Assembly: GCA_029204225.1 (NCBI GenBank) | Contig: CM055096.1 | Location: 75,493,521-75,553,520 of the forward strand | DNA: 60,000 nt | Reading direction: 5' to 3' | Origin: Diphasiastrum complanatum | Taxonomy: Eukaryota; Streptophyta; Lycopodiopsida; Lycopodiales; Lycopodiaceae | In this document: piece after piece, positions 10,566-26,249 of the stretch | How positions within the stretch are numbered: the stretch's first letter is position 1 | How the letters are laid out: every line of letters begins with the position of its first letter | Made by a program: the position numbers and the translations under genes | The notes under the pieces: generated by a model | Told to the model about the DNA's origin: nothing | The model's input: only the letters and a program-made list of their open reading frames with translations | Database searches by the model: none

Positions 10566-11587
10566 CTTTAAAAGTGTTTCCCAAGCACTTTTAGAGGTCT
10601 TGCAAAAATCTCAAATGATATAAGATAGATCTTGTTACCGATAAAATCTTGATCATCACGTCGATGCAAAATCTCAGCTTGCAACTCCATGAAGAATAGT
10701 TGGTGCCATCCAAACTATCTTCACCTGAACAAGTACAAATTGCTCCCAAATCTCTTGCCATAAGAACTAGCCAAGAAGATAAACTTTTTCAAACCCTAAA
10801 TGTGCCCTAAAAGACACAAAAACCAGCAAGTATCAAATCTGACAAATCAGCACCAGAATGTGTCGAAACCACACATTAGATGGATGTAGGAACTCGCCCT
10901 CCTACAAGCCTTGTGTGCTGAAAATTTCAGCTTGAAATTGCATTACAAACTCAAAAACCAGCAAGCAAAGAATCAGGTTAGCCTCCAACAAAGCTTTTTT
11001 CGGAACCCTTCTTTCTTGCCAAAAAGTGTGAACAATACACACACGGATAGGGCTGTTGCAACACCCTACAAATAGTAATATGCTGTCCAATTTTCAGCCT
11101 CGGAATGTGATTGGATCATCACAAAAAAATTAGCGCCTTCTTCCACACCTGGAAACAAGCAAAAAGAAGCGGATCTTCACTTTGTAAAATCAGCAAGGGT
11201 GCTGATTTTTCAGCCAAATCAGAAGAATAGAAAGTGCCTGTAGATGGGCGCCCTCCTGCAAAAGAGCAAATCTGAAAAATAGGGCAGCAGCGGACCAACG
11301 GAAGTAGGATAAACCTACACAGATGTGGGCGACCTAAAAGAAGCCCCGAAGAAGATGATTAATGGCGCCTTCTTGCAACCTGAAAAATCAGCAAACAACA
11401 ACCTGATTTTTGGGCGCCCAAAATCCTGTTATCTTCTTTGATGTGTGGCGCCCTCCTGCAAAACGGAAAAAAGTCAAAAAACGGATCTTCACTCCAAAAA
11501 ATCAGCAAAGGTGCTGAATTTTTGTGATCCCTAAGTGAAGACGATCTCTTTTGGTAGGGCGCCCTAAATCAAGCATAGAAGATCCAT
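10566..11587 (-). other. Leader of nested element with GGCGCC-rich repeats
   Basis: A 1-kb untranslated leader. Related blocks of the form GGATCTTCACT...AATCAGCAA(A/G)GGTGCTGA occur at about 11170-11215 and 11482-11520. GGCGCC or GGCGCCC occurs repeatedly between about 11240 and 11565. Confidence 0.55.
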
Positions 11588-11600
11588 GGCTCTGATACCA
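11588..11600 (-). other. Primer-binding site (iMet type), antisense
   Basis: GGCTCTGATACCA abuts the right LTR; its complement is the canonical TGGTATCAGAGCC. Confidence 0.9.
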
Positions 11601-12051
11601 TGTAGGAAATCAAAGTGCCAAGATCCTTCTAACATTCAATCTCCATATACAAGAAGAAGAAAAAGAGGAAGAAGAAGAGGGAGAGGGTTAGGCGCCCTCA
11701 AGGAGAGAGAAAGTAGTAGCAATGCTTGAAAGGGAATGAATTACAAATGAACAAAGAGTACATATAAATAGGCCTTCCAAGGGCCTAGACTCTTCCAAAC
11801 TCTAAGTTCTAGAACCTTCCAAGACCCACTACTAATAATAGGGTACCCCCAAAAGTCAAGTAGGGTCCCTTAACATAATTAGACTTTACTTGGACCCACG
11901 AATTACTACTGGACCAAAATTGGGTCCAACTCAACTAAAACTGACTTAACATGGTCTAAATAATAAACCTAACCCATGGTTACACAAGTCTCGACCTTTT
12001 GGGTCAAAGTAACCTATGGGAAACTAACATTATCATTTATTACTTCTAATA
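11601..12051 (-). repeat. 5' LTR of the nested element
   Basis: Matches 8946-9426; the last bases read TCTAATA instead of TCTAACA. Followed at once by GGGAA, the target duplication. Confidence 0.9.
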
Positions 12052-12259
12052 GGGAATCCATTGATGTTTTTGCTTATACATGAATACTGCAACATCAGGG
12101 CTGGAGTGCTTGCTGCCTCTATTGATTCTCAGACTTCATTGGCTCCTATTCCTTATCCTTGGGCCACCACCATCTGATTGCACTTAGATCAGCATTTTCA
12201 TTTTACCTTGTGTTCTTCTTACAATCCACATTGAGGGCAGCATTTTCATCATTAGGGGA

Positions 12260-12669
12260 GTGTTATGGCCATACATCACAATCGTGAATACATAGGCCAT
12301 CATATCACGGTGTTGACATTATTTGACATCATGGGGGCCCTTGGACCCAATTATTACTTTGTATGCTCCACTTGTTATTTCAGGGCCTACCGTCTATCAT
12401 TCCAGATGTGGTTTTATAGGATTCTTGCCTGTGTCACTAAGCCCTAATCTGTTGGGTCTGAATCGGTTAGTAGTTTATGATCTTGATATTTCTTGAGTTC
12501 TTTGTAGGAGATTTTGTAGGTCTTCCTTTTAGGGGATCAGCTATTGACAACAATTCATGTTCATTCAACAATCTTTGTAGTTGATTGCTACTTTATCCAT
12601 TTATTGCTGTCTATCTTTTCCTTAATGTGTTCTCTAGTCTGTGGTTAAGTTACTATGATTAAGCCTAGG
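12260..12669 (+). repeat. 3' LTR of outer copia-like element
   Basis: Starts TGTTATGGCC after the purine tract TTAGGGGAG; diverged match to 7031-7437. Right boundary approximate. Confidence 0.5.
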
Positions 12670-15424
12670 ATGGAAAATTTAGGAAGATCATCATCTTCAA
12701 AGCCCTAGGCAAGGGATCAAAAAATGTGCAAGGAAATCTTGACATACCATTCAAATACAATGCCGTCAAGGCAGCTAAAGTACCATGCAAAATGAAGGCC
12801 TACTTTGATTTTCCAAATGGCATGCGGAAGCGAACTTATGGAAGAGCATATGTACAAGCATAAGTTGGGCGGTCATTGCATGCTAGGAACCTATTTTTGG
12901 GGATTGACAAGAAGATGCACTATCACATTAAAGAACCTCATTGTCCAGCAAGGCAAAACTTCAAGAGGACTGGAGTAGAAGAGAGGACTCAATCAATCAG
13001 GAGGCATGAATGATCAAAGAACAGTGCCACGGTGACAATGTTCAAACAGAAAACTAAAGTTATGGGAAGAGAAAGAAGCTCTAGAAGACTTCATAATATG
13101 GTCAGGATCCCTCTTAATGTAATTGGACCACAGTGATCAGTGACCAAATGCGGAGGGGCAGTGGGCACCTAGACAGGTCATTGGATCCTGCTCCGTCACA
13201 TCGTTTCTCTCACATCGTTTCTCTCACGTAATTAGTTGCCATCTAAGGTCTCACATGCAATTAGTTTAAAGTGGTTGAATGGTTGACATAAATTCTACAT
13301 GCAGGTTGAGTGGGTGAATTTGAACTAGTTTTGCTAGTTTTGGACCATATTGTTCAGTTCAATCTATTTCATGTACTAAAACTATTTTGTATTATCGAAA
13401 CCTCACGGACCCCCCTGTGTGTGTGCCGGATGATTGTAGTAGTTCTGTGGTTACATATTTTGAAGTATTTTGATTTTATTTTCTCAGCTGAAATAGTCAT
13501 AGAGTTCAAGATATCTCATGTGGATAATTATGAGCTTCTCTCTGACCTACTGAGCATATATCTGGAAATCATTAGTGTATGACGATTGAATCAGCTTTTG
13601 TTAGCTGGTACTTTTTGATATACTAGTGCTATCTTGCGATGTTGATAAATGGGATGTATGGCATTGCCCTAAAGCTTATTTTGCAAGATGCAATGGCCAC
13701 TTTACTTTCAAAGAAAGGCAAAGCAAATGTTATCTGATATGAATTCCAAACTGGAATTTTCAAAAGAGTAATCTTAAAATTTTTCATCATTTGAAAAGTA
13801 CAAGCTAATTTTTTTGTAAAGTATTCTATTATCTAGATATGTTTGACATGTAAATAACATTCTTCAAATGGCATAAAACTTATCACAAACGAGTTCAAAA
13901 CCCAAATAGCAGGCAAGGCCCGCTTTATGTTCACGAATCACAACTATGGGCATGTGAGCATACAAACTGCCAAATTAGAGAGCATAGGTGGCAGCTAATT
14001 TCCTGCAACCTACTAGTGATAAAGGTCTCTGTTCAAAACTTCAAGCACCAATCTAGGTGCAAAATCGACTTTCAGTATGAAACTGCACCCACGTAGGAAA
14101 TAGCAAGTTTTAGGCTTCTTTACTCAAAAAAATGACAGCAGATTTTTTAATTCCCAGCAAGCAACACCAACAAATTGTAAAATAATGTTAGATCTGTTAG
14201 TGCCTCACAACTAGCCTATACCTGAACAGACAAAGCTGGAGTGAAATTGGATCTTAAAATCAATTTGTGGTGGTAATTAAATTCAAATCTGACCACACAT
14301 CCTCTGGTGACATTACCACAACCGAACAAAATGATTGGCTGAAAACTGGAACTTCACAATCAATGTTTGGATTTGCAGCCTACAACACAAACCTATAATA
14401 GAAGTAGCGATTCTTCTTCGATCTGCAGCTAAGACACTGGTAATGCAAAAACATTTTTTGGAAAATCAAGCACCAAATTGCAAAGTGCCAGTTTTGGAAT
14501 CTCTTAAATTTCTGGTACCCTTACAATATAATAGCTGGAATTGGCACTGTAATTGCTCCCTTTCAGTGAGTAGCTTCTAGGAGTTGGAATATGATGTCAA
14601 TGCAAAATGGATCCAAATTATGAAAATTAGGAGTTTCACCAAAACATGTACACTAGATCCCACCATATATGGGTTGACTGCTATTCATAGCACCCATTTC
14701 TGTCAAGTGTGTGCTCTGGTACCAAGTTAAGGCCCAGAACATACATAGAGCATTAATAGAACCTGAAGAGACTGTAAAATCGTAGATGACATGAACGTAT
14801 ATCAGCGATTGAAGAATGATCTGCTCTTATTTGCTATTGAACTAGTATGAAGCTAAGCTAAATTGAGCTATCCTAGTCTAGGATCTATTGTCTGACCAAT
14901 TAGCCAGTGATAATTGTCACTTATGGTCCTCAGCTTGAGGAAAACTAAATATACTTTTCATTCATGAATGTCAATAAGAACAGTATACCTGTTGATACGG
15001 ACTTCAGCTGCTTGGTATTATGTCTGTTATGTGTGCTGGTAAACTTGCCATATATTCACTTGTCAGGGTACTTTCTTCAGTAGACTTTATTAAATCTAGT
15101 AACTGCAGGTATCTGCAGTTAATACAAATGGTATAGGTACTTATCTGCAGTTATGTAATGTGCCGCATGACTTCATTGAGAAATAGCTTGTTATGGGCCG
15201 CAGCCTGCTATTGGCCGATGGCCATAACCTGTGGGCCATTTGCAGCTACGGGTCCAAAATCTGCAAACTTACTACCATATGGTCCAGATGAATACTAGTA
15301 GTGTTGCCAGATGGCCAAGTAGTTTCTATAAGTCTGCAGCTGCACCTATCCCCGTTTTTGCCAAAGGCTGGAGTGTTCTTTGAATTTTAGGCACATGAGT
15401 CTACTATCGATATTTTGGTCGCAG
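12670..15424. other. Non-coding stretch upstream of GIF exon
   Basis: No convincing gene. A decayed open stretch at about 12683-12840 (reading frame containing GKGSKNVQGNLDIPFKYNAV) has no family I recognise. The 3' part, up to the splice acceptor at 15421-15424, is presumably intron of the GIF gene. I searched by eye for the SNH-domain exon and did not find it. Confidence 0.4.
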
Positions 15425-15922
15425 GTTGCACCTTCCATGCAGGTTCTGCCAAGTTCAATGATGCAGAGTGGACAACATTATATGCAGCAACAGCCTCAGC
15501 AGGTGTCGCAGCAATCACTTCTTGGACAAGTTGGACAGAACTCTTTGCAGTACATGCAACAAGCACAATCGTTTTTACATTCTCAGCAGCAACAGTATCA
15601 CGTCATGTCTAGCCAGCGTAATATAATGCCCAGTGGAAATAAGGGTATGTCTATGTCCCAGACTGATTCTGGAATAGGTGGAAATGGTCCTGCTTCCACT
15701 AACTTCACAGAGTTTAGTCGTGGAGGCAATGCTGGAAACTCTCCAGATGTTATACAGACTCACATTGGTTTGGGTGGAGAATTGCGAGGAGGAAGCAGAC
15801 CTGACGCAGGAATCACTTCAATGCATGCAGGGTCTGTGGAAGGTGGAAGCACAGTAACTGGGCAGACAGGAGATGATTCTGAGCCAACATACTTGAAAAC
15901 GTCCGATGAAGATGGCAATTAG
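15425..15922 (+). CDS. GIF: GRF-interacting factor (GIF/AN3, SS18 family), terminal coding exon
   Basis: The exon begins after a CAG acceptor at 15422-15424 and runs 165 codons to TAG at 15920-15922. The product has the C-terminal half of a GIF coactivator. First comes a Met/Gln-rich segment (SMMQSGQHYMQQQPQQ, then QQAQSFLHSQQQQY), then a Gly/Ser-rich segment with ELRGGSRPD, then the ending EPTYLKTSDEDGN, which mirrors the family's TLYLKSSDDGN-type end. GIFs bind growth-regulating factors through an N-terminal SNH domain and recruit SWI/SNF remodellers in the nucleus to promote cell proliferation in leaves and flowers. The SNH domain is not encoded here and should lie on upstream exons beyond a long intron, or be lost. 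The exon itself is intact, with no stops or frameshifts. Confidence 0.85.
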   Translation, partial: VAPSMQVLPSSMMQSGQHYMQQQPQQVSQQSLLGQVGQNSLQYMQQAQSFLHSQQQQYHVMSSQRNIMPSGNKGMSMSQTDSGIGGNGPASTNFTEFSRGGNAGNSPDVIQTHIGLGGELRGGSRPDAGITSMHAGSVEGGSTVTGQTGDDSEPTYLKTSDEDGN

Positions 15923-16412
15923 AGCTGACTATAGTGTAGGTATATAGAGTTGGCTTCATATGTCGCACTACAGTTAGAATTGGCTTCACATAGAGCACCA
16001 TTAAAGTTACCATACTTTGATATAATATACTTATTAAAGGAGCAAAGCATCTTCAGACTGTTATCTTAATAGTTGGTTCTTTCAACAAACTTTTCATTTA
16101 TTTCCTTGAAGGGCTTCCTATCACTTTATCCGTGTCTTTGGTAAGTTGTGTGATTTTGCTTAGTTTAAAACTTTGTACGACTGTCTGCAATGTGATTCTA
16201 ACTTGTTTATTAAAGGCCTTTGAAAATGAAACAATGACTACGAAAGGCAGAATGAATTTTTAGTGCCATCTTTTCAAGATTGAAACCAGTCTCTGAACTG
16301 AAACCCCTGGAACAGAAGAAACTGTTCTGTGTTTTGAAATAACAACCCTTTCTCTAGCTCTACTGCTGCCAATGTCTACTTAAGGCATATCCTCTGAAAG
16401 TCTACTGCCAAT

Positions 16413-16413
<1 letters not shown>

Positions 16414-16508
<95 letters not shown>
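16414..16508. repeat. Compound microsatellite (CT)n(CA)n
   Basis: About 25 CT units (16414-16464) run directly into about 22 CA units (to 16508), about 0.5 kb downstream of the GIF stop codon. Confidence 0.98.
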
Positions 16509-21966
<5,458 letters not shown>

Positions 21967-22655
21967 CTACTGAGGTGATAAGGCAAGACAATGCAAAAAT
22001 TGGACAAGAATTGAGTGTGATGGGTCCACATAAAATATTAGGACATCTTTTGTTTGGATCACTTCCTTGACAAAGTCAACACATGAGTTTGAAGGAGTGT
22101 GAGATGACCAATGGCATGTTTGTTGATAAGATTTTGTTGGTGCCCAAGGTGACTCATGTCTAGGACCAATGTGAACAATATCTCATTCACATTTTCCATG
22201 TAGTGTTTTAATTCTCTCACAAGCTCATGTGCTTCATCACCTAGCTCCCCATGCTATCAAATATCATTCCTTGGCCAACAATGTTGGAGTTAATCTTCTT
22301 TCATCTAAATAGCCACAAGTTTTACTTTCCTACCACTCTCTTATCTTTTCGTCAACCGAAGATGCAATTTTGCATAAAAACAAAGGTCTTTACATAGGTG
22401 AACAAGTCAAAATCTACGACACTGCAGATTTTCTCACGATTCCATGAGAGTTTGGATGGTACGGAGGTACCCTGATACCTACGAGAACTTACACACTTTA
22501 CTTGCTGCATCAAAACACAATAATGGACTATAGCGGTTTATTAAGTTACAGTTGTTTGACATCTTAATATCATGAATCGGTGTAGTGTTTGGTTAACCTG
22601 AATGGCATGGATTTACCTTGGGCAGCTTGAATGACATAGATTTGCCCAAGGGTTC

Positions 22656-22729
22656 GTACATAGGGTCCATCAGGTACCAAAAAACTTCACTTTGTACATA
22701 GGGTCCATTAGGTACCAAAAAACTTCACT
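22656..22729. repeat. 37-bp tandem duplication
   Basis: GTACATAGGGTCCAT(C/T)AGG followed by TACCAAAAAACTTCACT is present twice in tandem, about 0.2 kb before the viral remnant. Confidence 0.85.
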
Positions 22730-22929
22730 AGTATTGATAGGTGCAGAATGGCATGGATATGCCCTATTACTTACCTCTATGACCAAACTACACCTTTTCC
22801 ACTTCTTGGAATTGACTAGGGCTTCATTAATGTAAAGCTATGTTAATGTTATGTAGCTATAGGATTACTTGTCTTATACTGATCAATATTGCGGATGCCC
22901 TGATACGGTGATATTAGGGCAAGACCTAC

Positions 22930-23170
22930 GATATGGTTGAATGCGTGGTAGGGAAGATTGGACTAACGATTGTATGCCAACCGTGTATGAAGGTCTCTCA
23001 AAAGGTAAGAATCTAAAAGGACAAGATATTATGATCAGTTTTGATAAGGAAAACCAGGTCCTTACTTGTGAACAGATCTCATGGGCAGACATTAAGCTCC
23101 CTGAAAATTGGCATATAGATATACAACCAACACTTGCTAATGACATCCAACCACCATCTCCTTGCTAGTT
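22930..23170 (+). pseudogene. Viral movement-protein region, C-terminal remnant
   Basis: An open stretch of 75 codons at 22941-23168 precedes the coat region. It has a conserved-looking segment ending in the phrase ADIKLPENWHIDIQP and then a stop. Its position before the coat/zinc-knuckle region, and the end of the recognisable domain here, fit the C-terminal part of a 30K-superfamily movement protein, which would enlarge plasmodesmata. Upstream sequence in any frame does not continue the domain, so the copy is 5'-truncated. The identification rests mostly on position. Confidence 0.5.
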
Positions 23171-24530
23171 CCAACCTACCACTCTGCCTGGCCAATATCT
23201 GATTTCCCAGTTCCAGTTCCTCGCATGCAGAAAACAACATCACAACGTATTCGTACACCAGTTTGTCAACATGAAGTCGCTTTTAATGCTCCACACATCT
23301 GCTGTTTGTGTTCTCAACTCTTGTCTTCCCTTGAAGCATCATCGTCCTCAACTTACCCTTTGTCTATACTGGAAGGTCCTGATCATGGCTCCTGGCCTCA
23401 ACTCTGTTCCCTTCTAGATAACACCACTCGATTTGAATGCCAGCCTTACAATATTCCTTGCAACAACTCTTTTACCCATGAGCAAAGAGTGTTGAACTTT
23501 CAGTCTCGAGCATTGTATGACATCTCAGATTAGATTGCCTATCTTATTGCCATTCTAACTCCTGAATCACTCATGGAACCTATGCACACAGACCCCATCT
23601 TTACATTTTCCACACCATACCATCAAGCTCCAAATGATTATTTCGCAATCAATACGGTTGCCACTCCCCCACCTGAACCATCTCATGCTAGCAAACGCTC
23701 TCGACCTGATGATTTTACTAAAGCTTCCACGACCCCTTCAACAGTCTCAAAAGTCGGTGAACTCCTGGTATACAATATAGATGTTGCTAACACTACTAAA
23801 ATCATTCAAATGTTACAGTATCTATTTGCATGACTACAATACACCATGGACTTCAAGAATTTTACACCTAGCCAAGCAATCACAATTGCTTCCAAAGGCT
23901 TTACATGTAATCTTAGTATTGGTGGGAACACCTAGATCCTGCCCTTAAGACTACTAAAATTTTCCAAGCGACCACTCCTCCCACTTGCTTCATCGAAGCC
24001 TTGTACGCAGAATTTGTTGGTAGTAAAACCGACGAAGCCACAGAAGCAAAAGAGACATTTAATAGAACCCAACTTTGTGATATAAATCGAATATATGAGT
24101 TTGTACAGTATATTGTAAGCAGCTCATTTATCTTTTTCAAGGACACCACGATAGCGCTATTAAGTTATCCTTCATTCACAAGTTGCCGCCGTCTTGTCTA
24201 CCTTGGTCCTTCAAAAGCTTGCCGACAAAAGAATCGACATTGACACTATATCTCTTAGTCTCATACAACAAACCATTTCACAATCTATGTACCCTCCGAT
24301 TTGCTAGCAAGACCATTTCCCGTAGCAAACCCTCAGCCTCATTCTGTAAATCGAATTTCCCAACCCGAGACTTCGGTTGCTTGCATTCCTTTCGTAAATG
24401 CTCCTGTCCTATCAAGACATCTAGAATCTTTCGACATCCTTGCCCTTCTCTGCCTGCTAGTCGTCCTATCCGTCCTCACCTTGTATACCTCACCCAACTA
24501 TCAATCCCAAACCATGTTTTATATGGACTA
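23171..24530 (+). pseudogene. Viral coat-protein region, decayed
   Basis: Several short frames in different phases (23162-23533, 23573-23833, 24001-24243, 24183-24566) cover a region rich in Ser, Thr and Pro, as seen in caulimovirid coat precursors. No catalytic motif is expected. Frameshifts about every 200-300 bases. The call comes from position between the movement-protein-like segment and the zinc knuckle. Confidence 0.5.
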
Positions 24531-24644
24531 GGTAGTAGGCGTGAGCAGGCCCGCTACCGGTTGTAGCATGCCCGAGCCGCCCTGCGACGAGGTGCATTGA
24601 AGGCTGCATGCTACATGGTAGCAGGCCTACTCAAGCCTGCTACC
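24531..24644. repeat. Hairpin (foldback) insert within the viral copy
   Basis: A left arm at 24531-24571 (41 nt) is the near-perfect inverted complement of the right arm at 24606-24644 (39 nt), separated by a 34-nt loop. Both arms carry GGTAG(C/T)AGGC and GTAGCATGC blocks. The right arm itself contains the shorter palindrome GGTAGCAGGC...GCCTGCTACC. It interrupts the coat region of the viral copy, so it arrived after, or with, viral integration. It looks like a small foldback MITE. Confidence 0.75.
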
Positions 24645-24754
24645 TGTCGTAATTGAAGTTTGGGCCTTTCAATTGATAGGCCCAAACGAATATGGGTTTA
24701 AACTTCTCCTATTTGATCCAATAAGAATATGCCACCTGTCCACTATGAGCCCAA

Positions 24755-24810
24755 ACGACAATTACGTGGTACATCTGGCCACTGGGCCAAGAACTGTCCG
24801 GATAAGACTA
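24755..24810 (+). pseudogene. Viral zinc-knuckle remnant
   Basis: Translation gives GTSGHWAKNCPDK, the second half of a CCHC knuckle. The first two cysteines are absent from the sequence as it stands. An acidic Ser/Asp-rich stretch follows (about 24895-24945). Confidence 0.75.
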
Positions 24811-25429
24811 AGAAAAAACAATTCAATAATATCCAGCTTAAAGAACAGTTGGAATATGAACTCCATGATTCAGCCACTTGTGACGCCATAGCCATTGATT
24901 GGAGTTCTGACACCTTGAGTTCAGATTCAGACTCTTCTCCTGAGTTATATCCTTCAATGCTGTTACATCTAACGGCTGTTGTCCCCTCAATATGTTAGAT
25001 CACCGAAAAGGAAAAGCTCCTATATAAGAAGACTCCCAAGATGACACTCATGAAGATTTCAATGATCTGTCTCCCAACTCCTTTGAGCATTTCCAAAGAC
25101 ATTTTCTCCCAAAACCTCCACGGCCTTACTTCCCTATGATGAACAAAATTTCCCAAAGACAATTCGCCCATCAGACTTCCCCCGATCCCCGGATATCTGA
25201 CATCTTAGCGGGACGGACTCCTGCCAAAAGTATATATGAAATGAGTTCGCCCGATCAGTCCCCTATTCATCGTTGCTCTTTCAGTGTGTTCCAAAATCAA
25301 AGTCCTTTCCCAACACCTCAACCTGGTCCTCCCTACTCCTTCTGATGAAGAACTAACTGCTTACTTCTGTTGCTAACATCATGTCCAAATTAGCATTGTT
25401 TTCTGCCCATAATCCACTATGGAAATTCA

Positions 25430-25735
25430 CAACCCGAGCTGATCTATATCTCATTAAAGCCCGTACAACGATTCCAATTTCCTTAAAAGAGACTTACACT
25501 GTAGATACTGGCATTTAGATTGAACCACCCAAAGGATATTACTTTCAAGTACAGACCATTCATCCTTTGAAGTTGTAAGTTGTCTCATACATTTTTACCT
25601 CTATTACAAGCATATACAGTTCCTCAAACGATTTGCATTCATCTCTTCAATAAGTCACGTACTTTGTATATGATTCATAAAGGAGAATTTCTTGGAGGAA
25701 TTTTATTTGTACAACAACCTCAAATCAAATTACAT
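25430..25735 (+). pseudogene. dUTPase-like domain remnant in the viral polyprotein
   Basis: Between the zinc knuckle and the protease the frames read like a trimeric dUTPase fold: ADLYLIKARTTIPI near the start, then DTGI and IEPPKGYYFQV (compare the family's TGI.I.IP.GYYA.I motif), and after a frame change HLFNKSRT and KGEFLGGILF (compare the I..N.....I..GDRIAQL.F block). dUTPases hydrolyse dUTP and would limit uracil in viral DNA. An in-frame stop after DTGI and a frameshift near 25578 inactivate it. The call is based on motif order only. A coincidental resemblance of a beta-rich viral segment is possible. Confidence 0.5.
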
Positions 25736-25859
25736 CAAGTTCAAAGTCTTCCTGCTGATTCATTTCCTCGTACTATTGAAAGTTCTACTTCCTCCTCTGA
25801 AGCTGATGATGACATGCCACCCCTCGAGCCCATTAATGTGCTGCAAAATTCGGTCTCTT

Positions 25860-26200
25860 ATATTCCTCACATTAACATCCGTTGTATGATGTCTCCTGAT
25901 CAAACGCCTCTGTTGACTAAAATGATAGACACGGTTACTGTTACATTTCTTGCGCCAATCTGAAACTGTTTCCACCGCACATGATACAGTTTGAACCCAA
26001 TCCAGTCCAAGTGATATATTCCAACAGCAAACCTGGTCTCTTACATCAAAGTGTGACCGGTCCTGCTATGTTTGGATCCCTCAGTTTATTGGTGAAATTC
26101 AAAGGCTTACCACACCATTCTGTAGATTTCATCATAGGTTATGATGTTTTGAAATGATTATGTCCTCTGACTCTGAAACAAGATTGTTTGATTATTACAC
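25860..26200 (+). pseudogene. Viral aspartic protease remnant
   Basis: A region before RT contains an IDTVTVTFLAPI segment, in the place of the retropepsin D-T/S-G active-site loop (with V where G is usual), and later DFIIGYDVLK, which resembles the retropepsin C-terminal flap/ILG-D segment. Frameshift near 25961. The protease would cut the viral polyprotein. Inactive as it stands. Confidence 0.6.
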
Positions 26201-26249
26201 ATGCTGCTACAAAGTATACCATTCCCCTGGTTTATCCAATCTCTGTTCA

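Larger units (their letters stand above)
8946..12051 (-). mobile_element. Complete non-autonomous LTR retrotransposon (LARD/TR-GAG-like)
   Basis: Direct LTRs lie at 8946-9426 (481 bp) and 11601-12051 (451 bp). They are nearly identical over long stretches, apart from a ~30-bp length difference near 9160-9185. The element is bounded by the 5-bp target duplication GGGAA at 8941-8945 and 12052-12056. The complement of TGGTATCAGAGCC (GGCTCTGATACCA) at 11588-11600 is the primer-binding site, so transcription runs on the minus strand from the right LTR. CCCTCC at 9427-9432 is the complementary polypurine tract. The 2.2 kb interior has no protease, RT or integrase, only a 317-codon frame. Nested in the copia element above. 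Confidence 0.9.
7031..12669 (+). mobile_element. Copia-like LTR element interrupted by another element
   Basis: Sequences beginning TGTTATGG at 7031 and 12260 are related over about 400 bases and act as the two LTRs. Shared landmarks include TTTCTTGAGTTCTTTGT versus TTTCATGAGCTCTTTGT and GGATCAGCTATTGA. A TGGTAT start of a primer-binding site follows the left LTR near 7438, and a purine tract TTAGGGGAG precedes the right LTR. Between them are a copia-type gag fragment (about 8250-8700) and the complete inserted element at 8946-12051. LTRs are diverged, so this is an old insertion. The exact right end is uncertain. Confidence 0.6.

Noticed and set aside
12683-12960. Histone- or ribosomal-protein-like gene (frame with GKGSKNVQG)
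   Set aside because: Lys-rich composition only; no family motif, and stops follow shortly.
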